DNA of 64,000 nt from Cristatella mucedo (GCA_009760855.2 WPIO01000116.1:132501-196500), one strand, 5' to 3'. Positions 1-10,360 are shown, counted from the first letter of the stretch. Numbers and translations are program-made. The notes: generated by a model from the letters alone, not told the origin.

Positions 1-219
1 TTCTCTTGGCCTCCTGTTTGACCTCAGTTGACCTGGTCAGCTGCAATGCACTCACCGTCTGCAGCTTCTGCCTGCCTGCCTGCCTGCCCCTCTATTGGTT
101 GCCTCTAGTGGATAACCTTGCGTTTGCGTGGCTCGCTTTGCTGAACTCGCGGTGCCTCGCTGCCAAGGCTCCGGACGCTGACAACTCCTTCGCCCGACTG
201 CTGCATCCCAGCGGGGCAG

Positions 220-329
220 GATCGTGCACTTGCAGGTGGAATCAGCAGACGAGGCCGAGCATTGTCATCCGGCTTAGCCAGCCGCTGCTGATGTACAGAT
301 CGAGGCGCTGCCTGGTGGAGACACTGCTG
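220..329 (+). CDS. SPRTN: SPRTN-like protease, internal exon (SprT domain, upstream of the HExxH helix)
   Basis: SPRTN is a nuclear metalloprotease that degrades DNA-protein crosslinks at replication forks. This exon ends in the residues SIVIRLSQPLL and LVETLL, matching the strand and helix just before the catalytic helix in the SPRTN family (family pattern IRLSEPLLK...DLVETLL). It is closed by a consensus donor, CTG followed by GTGAGT at 330, in phase 0. The start at 220 follows a gcggggcag acceptor and is my inference; the frame is open further upstream, so the true start could differ. The next exon starts in the same phase with the zinc-binding HEMIH. Earlier exons must lie left of the window. 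The family assignment is recognition from sequence memory, not a search. Confidence 0.7.
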
Positions 330-373
330 GTGAGTGGCTCTCTGCCTTTCTTCCCATCGCCTGATCGAGGTGG

Positions 374-429
374 CTCCTCCTCCTCCTCCTCCTCCTCCTC
401 CTCCTCCTCCTCCTCCTCCTCCTCCTCCT
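374..429. repeat. (TCC)n microsatellite
   Basis: A near-perfect trinucleotide run lies in the intron between the two SPRTN-like exons at 220-329 and 647-688. It creates long poly-Ser, poly-Gly and poly-Glu reading frames on the two strands that are not real proteins. Confidence 0.95.
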
Positions 430-646
430 TCCGTGAGTGGCTCGCTGAGAGACGGATGCTGCGCTGCCGCCGCTGCAGCGGCCGCAGCCCCAGAGTGAGT
501 GAGCTTGATTGTCGCCATGGTGCTGGTGTCACTCTGTTGCTGAGGTACGCTTCCGCGGTGCCACGGTGCCGTCGTTGTCACCGACGGCTGCAGGCTGCTG
601 TGCCGTGCTGCTGTGGCTCACTCGATTCTCGCTTGGTTGCTTGCAG

Positions 647-688
647 CACGAGATGATACACGCTTACCTGATTATCATCGGCGTCAGG
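647..688 (+). CDS. SPRTN: SPRTN-like protease, catalytic HEMIH exon
   Basis: This 14-codon exon is bounded by a cttgcag acceptor and an AGG/GTGAGT donor, phase 0 on both sides. It encodes HEMIHAYLIIIGVR. HEMIH is the HExxH zinc-protease motif: the two His bind zinc and the Glu activates water. HEMIHAYL is the form found in SPRTN. It joins in frame after LVETLL of the previous exon, exactly as in the family. The loop after the helix is about three residues shorter than in vertebrate SPRTN (from memory). Confidence 0.8.
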
Positions 689-2202
689 GTGAGTGAGCGG
701 CGCTTATAGGGCGAGCGCTGCGGTGGAAATCGCCCCTCGATTTTTCTCCACTTTGCCTCTGAGTAGCTCCGAGCTGCTGCTCTGCTAGCTGCTGCCCACT
801 GCCAGGAAACGAGAAGGTTTTGAGCTCAGCGAGTTGCGTGCGTAGGGTTTAACTGCCGGACTCGGCAAGAAGGCTAGATTGTTACCGCTCGTGCTGCCAA
901 AATAATGCTAATACTACTAATAACAGTAATACTAATAATAAACATTGGTATACCTCCTTTAGAGAACTCAATCTCTTTCCAGGCACTTCACATGTGCTGT
1001 AAAGGAAGCACGATCGTATGGTTAGTAATAGCATACACAATGTCAGCAAGTTTAATATGGCTAGAGATGACATGCACAGGGTCGGCATGTAAAGATGGTT
1101 AGTAGCAGCATGCACAGTGTCAGCAAGCATAGGCACACAAAGGACGAATCACATGGACCCGTAAATGCTGATATAAATAGATTCGCTGAAGCAGAGAGAC
1201 TCTACCCAAGTCTGCATTCCTGAGAAGGTCGTTGTAAACCCTAGGCAATGCTGGCTGTGTGAAGTGAATAGCTTTAAACCCAGGCTGGAACTTGCATGCT
1301 AGGTTTGGAGTTGCAATGTAAGAGCTCTACTGGTCTGCCACAACTCGATCCAGTATCTTAATAATATAATATAAGAAGGAAGACTGAGCTGAAGCTCCTC
1401 GAGTTTTCTTGGTCTAGTGGTGCTTTCGTAATGAAAGTCCCAACTGCAGCCTTTTTGAAAGGGTGTGGACATGTCCTGAGGCTAAGGACATACTTATTAT
1501 GTTAGTTATGCATGGCAGCAGCAGATCAATGCCTCATTGCAGTAGAATAGTGGGCATAGGGTCTAGAGGACTAGTAGTCTTCTTTGATTGGGAGAGGAAT
1601 TTCAGGATGATGTCCCACCTGACCTCCCTGAATGTAGACCATGAGGTACTGCATGGAATTGAGGGAGGGGAGTCCTGTGGGATTGTTATTATGGGACAGG
1701 AGTCCAGAAAGGACACTGCTACCTTACGTATGGACTCGCTGATCTTGTCTATCTTGCTAACAAAGAAGCCAGCGAAGCGATCAGCTGGATCTCCACATGG
1801 ATCACTACGTAGGGAGCTAACTTGGGAGCACTTAAGGGGATGATTGATTTTAAGCAAAATCATTTTTGGATTGTGCACCTGTGATTCAACAATATTGATT
1901 GACATTAAAGTGTTATTTCCATAGAGCTAGAGCTTATCCTTTAGCATGCTTGCAAGTGAGCAGACCCGAGTGTGACTCTGCTTTACGTCTATTAGAGAGA
2001 GGTAATTTATTTTTAATCTCTAATATGTCAAATCATGCAAACCAATCTCTAATCATGCTTGCAAGCTAGCATGGGCAAGCAAGCGAGCCTGAGTGTGACT
2101 CGGCTTTATGCAGACCCTCTGTCAGATTCGCATGAGCACTTCGGCCATAGCCTTGCCGGACAAGGCATCTGGCTGCTGCCCCCATTCTCAGTATTCACAG
2201 TC

Positions 2203-2236
2203 CCTTGTCACGTGGCACCGGTGCCACGTGACAAGG
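2203..2236. repeat. 34-bp perfect palindrome with two CACGTG cores
   Basis: The 17-base arm CCTTGTCACGTGGCACC is followed immediately by its exact reverse complement, with no spacer. Each arm holds CACGTG (an E-box hexamer), and the centre is ACCGGT. It lies in the intron about 95 bp upstream of the SPRTN-like exon at 2332. Confidence 0.97.
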
Positions 2237-2331
2237 CTTCTACCATATGCTGCTTGCGAACTGATGGGAGGGAGAGACTTTAGGGTCGGTTAGGGGTCAG
2301 GGACTGATCGGAAGTTTTCTTTCTTTTTCAG

Positions 2332-2400
2332 GATGATCATGGACCAAACTTTTTGGAAATAATGAGGCAAATAAACTCATTGACTGGGGCCAACATCGAG
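2332..2400 (+). CDS. SPRTN: SPRTN-like protease, exon after the catalytic helix
   Basis: A strong pyrimidine tract and ttttcag acceptor precede 23 codons, and GAG/gtaggc closes them, phase 0 on both sides. The protein reads DDHGPNFLEIM then RQINSLTGANIE. This matches the SPRTN segment GHGPEF...M.RINSLTGANI, whose His supplies the third zinc ligand of the SprT site (family knowledge). The match spans most of the exon and keeps phase with the HEMIH exon, so this is the strongest single piece of evidence for the gene. Confidence 0.85.
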
Positions 2401-2619
2401 GTAGGCTGACACGTGGTTTGTTTTCCTCTTTGGCCGGTCGTCTACTGGTTGAAGCTGCTTCACTGGGAAAGCCCTTTTCTGTTGTTTCTCTGTAGCAAGG
2501 ATATAGAAAATGTGCTATGATATGATGTATCTCTGTCTGTACTGTCATACAGCCACGGGACATAAGGGGTTTTTATGCTCCCCGCGCTTTCCATAGTCTG
2601 CTTAAAACTTACAGCTATC

Positions 2620-2745
2620 GTTTCACATTCGGTAGCCACCAGACTTCATCTCACACGACAAAGCAAAAGTTAGAAGCTTAGCTGAGTCAGGAGGGCTGTC
2701 GAGGAAGTGAGTAGCTTGGAAGTAGCAGCTGCTCAGGACTACTTG
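2620..2745 (-). mobile_element. LINE-B 3'-region fragment
   Basis: The segment runs parallel to 48345-48460 of the long LINE-B copy (attcggtagcc ... gacttcatctcac ... agtcaggag ... gtagcagct), with scattered substitutions. It is an old 5'-truncated piece on the minus strand in a SPRTN-like intron. Confidence 0.7.
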
Positions 2746-2929
2746 AATGTAGTTAAGTCAAGACATTCGAGAAGTTTGAAGCCACTTGTTTCCTTTGCTG
2801 AAGGATCTTCATGTGATAAACTGCTACGTAGCCAGCTGCATCATTCTTTCACCTAATGACCGTTGGTTAAAGGTTTGCTTCTTTTCTAAATTCCCTAGAT
2901 TGCAGAACTCAATCCAACAATTCTAACGG

Positions 2930-3030
2930 AGCGCCTTCTGCCTCTCCTACTGCCCACGGTGGCTCATCCTTTGCAGCCATTCTGCAGCTGCTACTTCCAT
3001 TCGTCTTCCTTTGCAAAGATCCTGATTCAT
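2930..3030 (+). mobile_element. LINE-B 3'-region fragment, degenerate
   Basis: The text ggctcatcctttgcagcc and gcagctgctacttccat follows the order of the LINE-B copies at 8525-8580. Similarity is patchy and I infer an ancient fragment. It leads into the tandem duplication at 3104, whose unit also resembles the LINE-B 3' end. Confidence 0.45.
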
Positions 3031-3103
3031 GGCTCCTGGTTCTCGCGTTCTCTTTTAGCGTTACCTAGAATTGATTGCCTCAGCAAAAGCCTTGTTAGAC
3101 ATG

Positions 3104-3246
3104 AAGTGCCCTGCTTTAAAAACTCGTCTGCGTAACATCCACTTAATTTTCGGAGCATTAATGGAGTTTGACGTTAAGTGCCCTGCTTTAAAAACTCGTC
3201 TGCGTAACATTCACTTAATTTTCGGAGCATTAATGGAGTTTGAGGT
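3104..3246. repeat. Two-copy 72-bp tandem duplication
   Basis: The unit starting aagtgccctgctttaaaaac at 3104 repeats at 3176 with period 72 and almost no differences (one C/T in the unit). It contains ctcgtctgcgtaacatcc, which resembles the LINE-B 3' end (ctctcctgcgtaacaccc at 52880-52900). Period 72 keeps the reading frame, so the plus-strand frame through it repeats 24 codons, but nothing else suggests coding. Confidence 0.9.
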
Positions 3247-3659
3247 GGGGATGCATGCATGTATGCACACGTGCAGGCATGCATGCAATACGGCCGTTAT
3301 AACCAAGCTTTGTCAGACACGTGAATAGAATTTCAAAGCCTTTGCTCGAAAGCCTGTTTTAATGCCACAAACATGGCAGTCTCTGTAGCTCAATAGTCTT
3401 TAGAGCACTCTGACAGATCACTCGGAAGCCGCCTAATAGTTTCCTATTGCTTGAACCAAAATATGGTGGGCACTCTGTCCCACGTCAACCGGCCTTCGAC
3501 CATTTTGTATTTCGAGCACTTTGCTTTTTGAATTATATTCGATCATAGCTTTGCCTTGACTGTACACTCTCACTGCACACCAAATAGAACATTGACCTTG
3601 GTCAGCCGTTTCTTGTCGAGGACGTGCTGACACCTTGCTTGCTGACCCTCGGTGTCTGT

Positions 3660-3835
3660 CACCTTTAACCTGACCCTGTGCCTGTCACCTCTAACCATGT
3701 TACGCTTGCTGTTCATCGAGCTTCCGCTATCCATTCGATCATGCTTCCTTTAGAGCAATTGTAAAGTGCCTAGAAAGAGATTGAGTTCTCTGAGGGTACT
3801 ACAACAAATGTATTATTATCATTGCTATTAGTACA
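3660..3835 (+). mobile_element. LINE-A 3'-end copy
   Basis: It carries the LINE-A 3' UTR repeats (tgaccctgtgcctgtcacctctaaccatgtta), then gtaaagtgcctagaaagaga, ttgagttctctgagggt, and a degenerate ATT tail at 3810-3835. It is 5'-truncated. Confidence 0.85.
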
Positions 3836-3932
3836 TGCCCGAGTCGCGTGCACAAGTCACGTGGTCGTTGATGCGTTTGGTTGTCAATGCAGCGGCAGCA
3901 GCAATAGCTGTCACGGTTTTGCTCGCGCACAG

Positions 3933-4014
3933 GTGAGGCACAGCTATCACGCCGAAGTTAACCAAGCTACGGAGCATCGGAGGCAGCTACGAGAGCGGCA
4001 CAGGACAGCACTGT
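3933..4014 (+). CDS. Possible SPRTN-like exon (VxHSYHxEV), zinc-subdomain residues not conserved
   Basis: After a cgcgcacag acceptor the frame reads VRHSYHAEVN and continues QATEHRRQLRERHRTAL to a GTAAGA donor at 4015. In SPRTN the next residues after GANI(x) are VYHTFHDEV(D), so register and length fit exactly when spliced to the exon ending at 2400. However the following HWWRCxGPC zinc-binding stretch is here HRRQLRERH, with both Trp and both Cys lost. Either this is a diverged or decayed paralogue, or the match is chance and the real exon lies elsewhere. No canonical zinc-subdomain exon was found in the following 6 kb. Confidence 0.4.
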
Positions 4015-4372
4015 GTAAGATCATGCACTCGGCTCACCGTGCCGGCTGCTGGCTCGGCCACGGTGGTGGTGTTAGCTGCTGCCGAACGTCGCGTCTGCTG
4101 CTCTTGCTCTCACGTGACCCCTCGATTGCAGTGTGCTGGCCGCACTCGGCTCACTTAAGTGGAGAGGCCCGAAAATCCATGTGAGTGAGTGAGTGAGTGC
4201 GTGTGTAGTTTTCTGCTTTTCAGCCTTTCTGCTTGCTGAGCTTCTGCAGCGTCCCTGGTAAGTGCTCGACCAGCCTTAGTGCCCGGTGCACTGCTCGAAT
4301 GGTCTGCCCCTGCCCTGTCCACTAGCCATTCCCCACCAGCCTCTCGTCCGTGCATGCTCTGCCTCTAACTCT

Positions 4373-4374
<2 letters not shown>

Positions 4375-4452
<78 letters not shown>
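4375..4452. repeat. (CT)n microsatellite
   Basis: An uninterrupted CT run of about 78 bp. Confidence 0.97.
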
Positions 4453-4455
<3 letters not shown>

Positions 4456-4569
4456 GATGCGTCGTGTGAGTGTGGACGTGTGTGTTCATGAGCTTGCAGC
4501 ATTGAATTCCAGTGCTGCAATGATATGTCTACAGCAGTGTGAGGACCTATCAGCTGACTGCTCCTTACC

Positions 4570-5745
4570 TTAATAATAATAAGGATACATTTGATGTCCC
4601 ACCTTTTTCTAGGCTATTTACAGTTGCTGCTAAGGAAGCATGATCGAATGATTGGTGTTAGCATGCTCAATAAAAACAAGAATAACCTAGTTTGGGGTGA
4701 CATGCACAGGGTCAGCATGAAAGTATGATTAGTGGCAGCTTGCACAGTCTCAGCACACATAAGCACATAAAGGACGAATCACATGGACCCACCCACTTCT
4801 GTCCTAATTAGATGCACTTTTAGTTTCTTTTTAAATGTGGAATAGTCAGTAGATGACGTGACCCAAATCGGGAGTGAGTTCCAGGCTTTGGGAGCATACG
4901 GACTAAATGCACGGTCTCCAAAGGGTTTGATGTTTGTACGAGTTATAGGTAAACGATTAGTTCTTGAAAAGTGGGTGGTGCGATTCTAGGCGAGGTAGGG
5001 GAGTAGATCCGATAGGTAGGCTGGTGCCAAAGAATGAAGGGACCTAAAAGTGAGCGACAAACCTTGAAGTCGATCCGTTGCTTGACTGGTAGCCAGTGCA
5101 GGTCGGCGAGAAGTGGTGCGATGTGGCAACTACGTCGCTCACGACAAATAAGTCTAGCTGCAGAGTTTTGCATCAGCTATAAGTGCCTGATTGCAGAGGC
5201 TGACAGACCAGCAAGCAGTGAGTTACAGAATCAAGACAGGCTGACACAAATGCATGGACCAATTTAGATGTGGTATCCCTGTCTAAGCAAGCCCGATTTT
5301 TAGCAATGTTACGTAGCTGAAAGTGGGCAGACTTGACTGTGGAGCTGATGTGATCGTCTAATGAAAAGTCACTTCGGAATAGGACACCTGGATTTCGTGC
5401 GGACTCAATGGGGAATATGCTGGCAGAGCCGATTGTGAGCGTTAGGTTTTCCCATTTCTGAATTGCACTTGGTTTGCCCATAACTAGTATGCTGGTTTTG
5501 TCATCACACAGTTAAAGAAAGTCTGCTGCTATCCGTGTGATGTTATCAATACGTGACGTGCTGGAGGGCTTAGAGAGATTAAAGCCAAGGTACAACTGAA
5601 TGTCATCTGCATACAAGTGAAAGCCAGGGGTTGCATGAAAATCACATCCTGAGGAAGGGTATCAATCCTGAAAAGAATTGGCCAAACACAGAACCCTTAG
5701 GTACCCCATACTTCAGTGGTTCATCGGATGATCGTTATACCGTCT
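4570..5745 (-). mobile_element. LINE-A copy with 3' UTR and partial RT
   Basis: On the minus strand this has the ATT-derived tail (taataataat at 4573), the 3' hairpin, the 3' UTR repeats, then the C-terminal RT-region protein (SCHIAPLLADLHWLPVKQR) and upstream RT pieces to about 5740 (a degenerate GVPQGS-like block). Frameshifts are frequent, so it is inactive. It fills much of the space between the SPRTN-like exon region and 6 kb. Confidence 0.85.
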
Positions 5746-6054
5746 GTCTCACATGCCCTTCTGTCAGCTCTTCCAAAAACACCTGTTGGTGTTATTGGCC
5801 CCAGAGTGGCTCTTGCTTGAGGTTGCTTGAGGTCAGTGGTTAAGGAGCTAGGTGGGTTGCTAAACTGTCGGGTCGGTGTGCATTTATTAGTTTTAATCCC
5901 TGGTGAAAAATAATGGCAAGCTTCTGTTTATGTATTCAAATTTCCACCAGCTCTTTTCGTATAATGCCGATTGCAGCTCGGCGAGAGACAGACATCGCAC
6001 GGTTTCTGCTGCAGCGTGCCTCGGAAGCCAACTGGCATATTGGCCTACTTTATC

Positions 6055-6130
6055 AGCCTGTGTAAAGTGCCTAGAGATTTAGTTCCTTTAGGGCACCGTG
6101 TGCATGTCTTATTATTGTTAATAACGCTAC
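6055..6130 (+). mobile_element. LINE-A/S2-type 3' tail fragment
   Basis: gtaaagtgcctagagattta and gttcctttagggcacc, followed by ttattattgttaataac, form a decayed LINE-A-type hairpin plus tail. The body is missing. Confidence 0.6.
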
Positions 6131-6484
6131 TAAATATGGCGACTTATTTAGTAGCTCCGAAAACCCTGGAAGGGATGTGAGCATCGACCACTTCCTGCTT
6201 GCAGCTCTGGTTTTGTAATTAGGGGAGGGAGGCTGGGTGGCTATCGTGCCACTGCTGCTGCTGACCTCACCAACCCCGACTCGACCGAGGTCAGCTCGAG
6301 GTGAAGGATTAGCCCATACCGTAGGCCGTTTGGCCTCCTCCAACCACTGCACTTCAGCTATGGACCAGCCAGTAGTAGTAGGCAGCATGCATGCAGCTCT
6401 GCCATTGTTGACCAATGCACTCTGGGAAGAAAAGAGTGTGTCTGTCTAGTCTTGACTGGCTGATATTTGAATTCTTCTTTCCAG

Positions 6485-7257
6485 TGGGAATCTCGGAAGC
6501 ACAGCTGGCCCTGGCCGTGCCCTCCTCCTCAGCTGCTGCAGTCAGTCGGCAGCTGCCAGCGGCCGACCGGGGCTCAGCTAGAGCCACTCGCAGGTCGCCA
6601 CAGTCACCACCGCCAGCTGCTTCGGCAAGAACGCTTCCTGCGTGGACCACAACTCAACGACCAGTACCCTATAGTGTGCCTCTTCCTCGACCTCAGCCAG
6701 CTAGTGGTCAATTGGCTCTGCCTGCCCCTTCGACTTTCGGTCCGTGTCTGCCATCTTGGGGTCCGTGGCAGCCATTTTTGGGTTCGCGGGCTCCGTCTGC
6801 AGCCGGTTCGGCTTCCGATCTTGCATATCCGGCAGCTGTTCCGGCCTATGGCGGTCTGCTAGGACCCTCTGCTAGGACCGTAGCCGCTGAAGTGGCTCGG
6901 TGGCTGCCGAACGGTCTCTTTGGACCCTCTTCGGCACCGGCTGCCCCAACCTTTCCAATGTTGCCGCCAAGCGCTGCAACTCTGCCGGCTCCACATGGTC
7001 AGATGCAGCCTTCAATTGCCTACCCCTCTGTTGCTGCGTGGCTGCCCGGACCGCCCGTTTTGCCGTTGTGGCCCCGCGGTGTGGCAATGCCGGTGTGTTT
7101 CGCTCCGGATCTGGCTTGTCAGTCTGCTCTGTCAGTTTGCGCTACCTGCTTCGCACGGCCGCCTAACGTTGTCGGGTGGCCCCCGGCACCCGGTGGTCCG
7201 TTGTGGCCGGTTCTGGCAAGTGGTCATGCGCCGCTTCTGCAGGCACCTCATCCGGTA

Positions 7258-7291
<34 letters not shown>

Positions 7292-7383
7292 ATGCTGCTG
7301 CTGTTGCTGTTAATAGTGATGCTCTATTGCGGCGTCTGCCCGCAGCCACCGAGGGATGGATGCCTTGGGGCCTGCAGCGCTAG
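6485..7383 (+). CDS. Pro/Ala/Leu-rich open frame with splice acceptor; possible terminal exon
   Basis: The frame is open for about 300 codons after a good polypyrimidine acceptor (attcttctttccag) and ends at TAG 7381-7383. The product is rich in Pro, Ala, Leu, Ser and Trp-Pro pairs, with a poly-Ala stretch encoded by the GCT run at 7258-7290. I recognise no domain and see no SHP box, PIP box or UBZ zinc finger of SPRTN. The acceptor needs one carried base, the phase left by the putative exon 3933-4014, so it could be the last exon of the SPRTN-like gene; that fit has a one-in-three chance by luck. High GC also makes long open frames likely by chance. No AATAAA was seen just downstream. Confidence 0.3.
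7258..7312. repeat. (CTG/GCT)n trinucleotide repeat
   Basis: A run of CTG units with interruptions at gatgct and gttgct. In the open frame at 6485-7383 it is read as GCT and encodes poly-Ala. Confidence 0.9.
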
Positions 7384-7507
7384 CCTCCATTGCCCGGCGT
7401 GTGCGGCAACGTCGATCGATAGAGGCAGCGTGCAGCTGCCTTGACTGCTGCTGCTGCTGTTGCAATTCTCATGCATCTCACCACCCGCACCATCTATCCT
7501 CTCGATC

Positions 7508-7539
7508 GATCCTGCAGATCCTGCAGGATCTGCAGGATC
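7508..7539. repeat. 32-bp perfect palindrome
   Basis: The 16-base arm GATCCTGCAGATCCTG is followed without spacer by its exact reverse complement. It is built of alternating GATC and CTGCAG blocks and lies 125 bp after the stop of the 6485-7383 frame. Confidence 0.97.
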
Positions 7540-7725
7540 CGAGAATGAGCAGCATGTGACTGCATCATTTGCAAGTGTTGCCGATTGCGTATTGCCGATG
7601 AATGCACAATATAATTCTTAAGATACTTGTGCTTGTATGCACAATCAATATTATAATTTAATATTCAATGACCAATTTTCAAGTTTTTGCGAATGTTTGT
7701 GTGCATGTTAGTATTTGTGTGGATG

Positions 7726-7728
<3 letters not shown>

Positions 7729-7773
<45 letters not shown>

Positions 7774-7784
7774 TGTGTGTGTGC
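7729..7784. repeat. (GT)n microsatellite
   Basis: A GT run with one GC-GC interruption near 7770. Confidence 0.95.
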
Positions 7785-7946
7785 TACATGCTCCCTCTTT
7801 GTGCCCAATCCGGTATGATCGTAATTCCATGCTGATGATCACTTAGTAGTGTAGTTGTTCAGATGCCTTCCTGTGTACGATTGCCTATCTTGAGGTTCGT
7901 GAATCGGATATTTGTGCAGGTAGGCCACACGAAGTAAGACAGAAAA

Positions 7947-8134
<188 letters not shown>

Positions 8135-8234
8135 TAAGGATAGGGTATTATTTGCTTTCATAGTTAGGATTGTGGGTAGCTAGCTCACGAACTGGCAAAA
8201 CTCGTGAAGCTGCCCCCCTCTCGCCACTCAGACC

Positions 8235-8735
8235 TTCATAGCAAGGGCGAAGGCTCCTTTGCTAAAAGAGCTAGAATGGATGCCGGTTGAGCAACAGATA
8301 CAGAGCAAAGTTCTTACGTTGACCCACAAGGTCCGCCACGGCTTGGCTCCTTCGTACCTAGCTGAACTGCTGCACCAGTTTCAGCCTCTTTGTGCCCTCA
8401 GGTCCTGTGTGGACAATAAATTACCTCTTCCATTCCTCTGCTTAAAAACCGTTGGCAACACAAGCTGCAGGTCCAAGACTGTGGAACTCGCTTCCACAAT
8501 TCTTACGCAATGACAACTAATCTCCAACTGCCGACTATGACTTATCCTTTTCAGCAGTCCTGAGCTGCTACTTCCATGCCACTCACTACCTCAACTGCTC
8601 TCCTGACTCTGCTATGCTTCCCACTTTCTCTTTGTTGCGTGAGACGGAGTCTGTAGGCTACCGAATGCATACCGATAGCCGCTGAGGCTGTGAGTGCGCT
8701 ATACAAAACTCATGCACTCACTCACACTCACATAT
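8235..8735 (+). mobile_element. LINE-B 3'-region copy
   Basis: It encodes the C-terminal RT-region peptide (APSYLAELLHQFQPL) also present in the long LINE-B copy (48297-48722 minus), followed by the same 3' UTR order (agctgctacttccatgc, gtgagacggagtc, ctatacaaaactc). It is 5'-truncated and lacks the ATTAC tail; CACT-type simple repeats follow. Confidence 0.8.
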
Positions 8736-8764
8736 ACATACGCATACACACTCACATACTAACA

Positions 8765-8990
8765 CTCACATAGTTTTTGTGGCTTAAATGTTTTTGAAGC
8801 TTCGTATTACGTAGCTGAAAGTAGGCAGACTTGATTGTGGAGCTGATGTGGTCGTCTAATGAAAGGTCACGTTTGAACATGACACCTACATTTCGTGCAG
8901 ATTTAACAGGAGATATGCTGGCAGAGGCAAATTTGAGCGTTAGCCTTATCTGTTTGTGAATCACACTTGGTTTGCTCATAACTAGTAACT
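8765..8990 (-). mobile_element. LINE-A internal RT fragment
   Basis: The minus strand encodes MSKPSVIHKQ, LTLKFASASISPV and LSLDDHISSTIKSAYFQL, the region after the YADD box in LINE-A. Neither element end is present, so it is an internal scrap. Confidence 0.8.
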
Positions 8991-8999
8991 TAGCTATAT

Positions 9000-9560
9000 C
9001 GCATCTATTGTAGTTATTGTTATTATTGTACCCGGACTAGGTTCGGTTGGCTGGGACAGGACGGCTGTAATGTGGTAAGTATGACCGGCTAGCCCGGGGC
9101 CTGACCTACGGGCATGGCCGTATGTGCGGTGACGAGAAGTAACCGGGGCTCGTGGGTAACGGAAGTTAGCCGAGTAAGTCTCGGTATTAGACGCTCCTGG
9201 TCTCGCTGTGTTATATACCTGGATGGGTGTAGGCGTGCACTGCTGGTTCGACTGATTACCACAATCGCGATCGGTTGGTCGTGGTGGAAAGAAGCATGAT
9301 GCAAACTGATTAGTGATAATAATATCCACGATCGTAGCACATGTGCAGACACTGTAAGCTCGCACAGGCTCACGCCGTTAATGCCGGAAGCAGAAGCCGG
9401 AAGTCTGCTCACCTTTCTTTTCTCGGTCGCCAACTCGGTGCACGTCGCGATCTCGGTCAGTTAAATTTCAGGCTTTTGAAGCATTCAAACTAGGTGCACA
9501 ATAGCTCCTAGCAATTTGTCGTTGGGAAGAGGCAATACTAAACGACGAGAATAAGTAGTG
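9000..9560. other. No gene or repeat recognised
   Basis: Short open frames occur on both strands here, but none shows splice sites or a domain that I recognise. The stretch is moderately GC-rich in the first half. Confidence 0.5.
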
Positions 9561-9565
9561 CAATT

Positions 9566-9690
9566 AATAATAATAATAATAATAATGTACTTGATAAAGC
9601 GCCCTCACAGAACTTAATCTCTTTCTAGGCGATTTACATTTGCTGCAAAGAGAAATGCAATTGAATGGTAAGTAAAATCATGCAATTGAT
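9566..9690 (-). mobile_element. LINE-A 3'-end copy
   Basis: A TAA-repeat tail (9566-9587), then tacttgataaagcgccctca, the hairpin and tttgctgcaaag. It is truncated after about 100 bp. Confidence 0.9.
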
Positions 9691-10131
9691 ATTTCTTGAT
9701 TTTTGATATTGCAAGTGATATTTCTTAAAGCCCGGAAAGCAAACATTCCAAACCGGTGAATAAGACAGGACCTTCTTCTCCATTCACCGGTTATCATTCC
9801 AATCGGTAATCTTTCAGCCCATTCGGTACACGCCGAGATTAGTCTTCAAGCTTCCAGAAAATTACTATACCAATGTTTTAATCCATCTCAGCCTTCCAGT
9901 AAATTAAGTACTTTCAACTCGTTTGCAGCCAGTGTTGCAATCATGGGTCTTTGATGCCAGCAAACGTTGTCACATTAATAGCTGTAATGTAATGTCATTC
10001 AGAAATCGCTCGGCCTTAGCATCTACAAATCTGCGTCGTAATGTCCCAAATGACGTTTTCCTAGATCGGCTCCACATCATCAGCGCCACAGTCGTCTGCC
10101 TACATTTACCTGATCATTTAGCACCGCATCA

Positions 10132-10313
10132 CGGTGAGTCGCGATGGCAAATTCGGTAAGGTGGTTGCTTTTTACGACGAGGAACCGATGTTGTGGGTTT
10201 GAATCCTGCGGTGGGCGGTCCTTTAACAGGACCGCAAGCGGTGGTGATAGCCGTAAAGGCTCCTCTGTCGCTATACAAAAGAGGCTTTTAAATGAGCTAG
10301 TATTGATTTATCA
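10132..10313 (+). mobile_element. tRNA-derived SINE S1 copy
   Basis: The head has an A-box-like region (gatggcaaattcggtaaggt) and a B-box (gggtttgaatcctg), followed by the S1 body (gtggtgatagccgtaaaggc, tgtcgctatacaaaa, agctagtattgattta). It is collinear with the better copy at 29618-29815. Confidence 0.85.
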
Positions 10314-10360
10314 GCTCTGCAGTCGTCTGCCTACTTTTAACTACGGAAAATTGCAACAAT

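Noticed and set aside
6-656. Poly-Ser, poly-Gly and poly-Glu open frames around 360-430
   Set aside because: They are three readings of one TCC microsatellite; the real coding parts nearby are the short splice-bounded exons.
1463-1905. Independent genes at 1463-1905
   Set aside because: Both strands' frames are parts of a degenerate minus-strand LINE-A copy (about 900-1935) with an internal deletion near 1170-1190, carrying the HNPKM and KIDKI region of the LINE-A RT linker.
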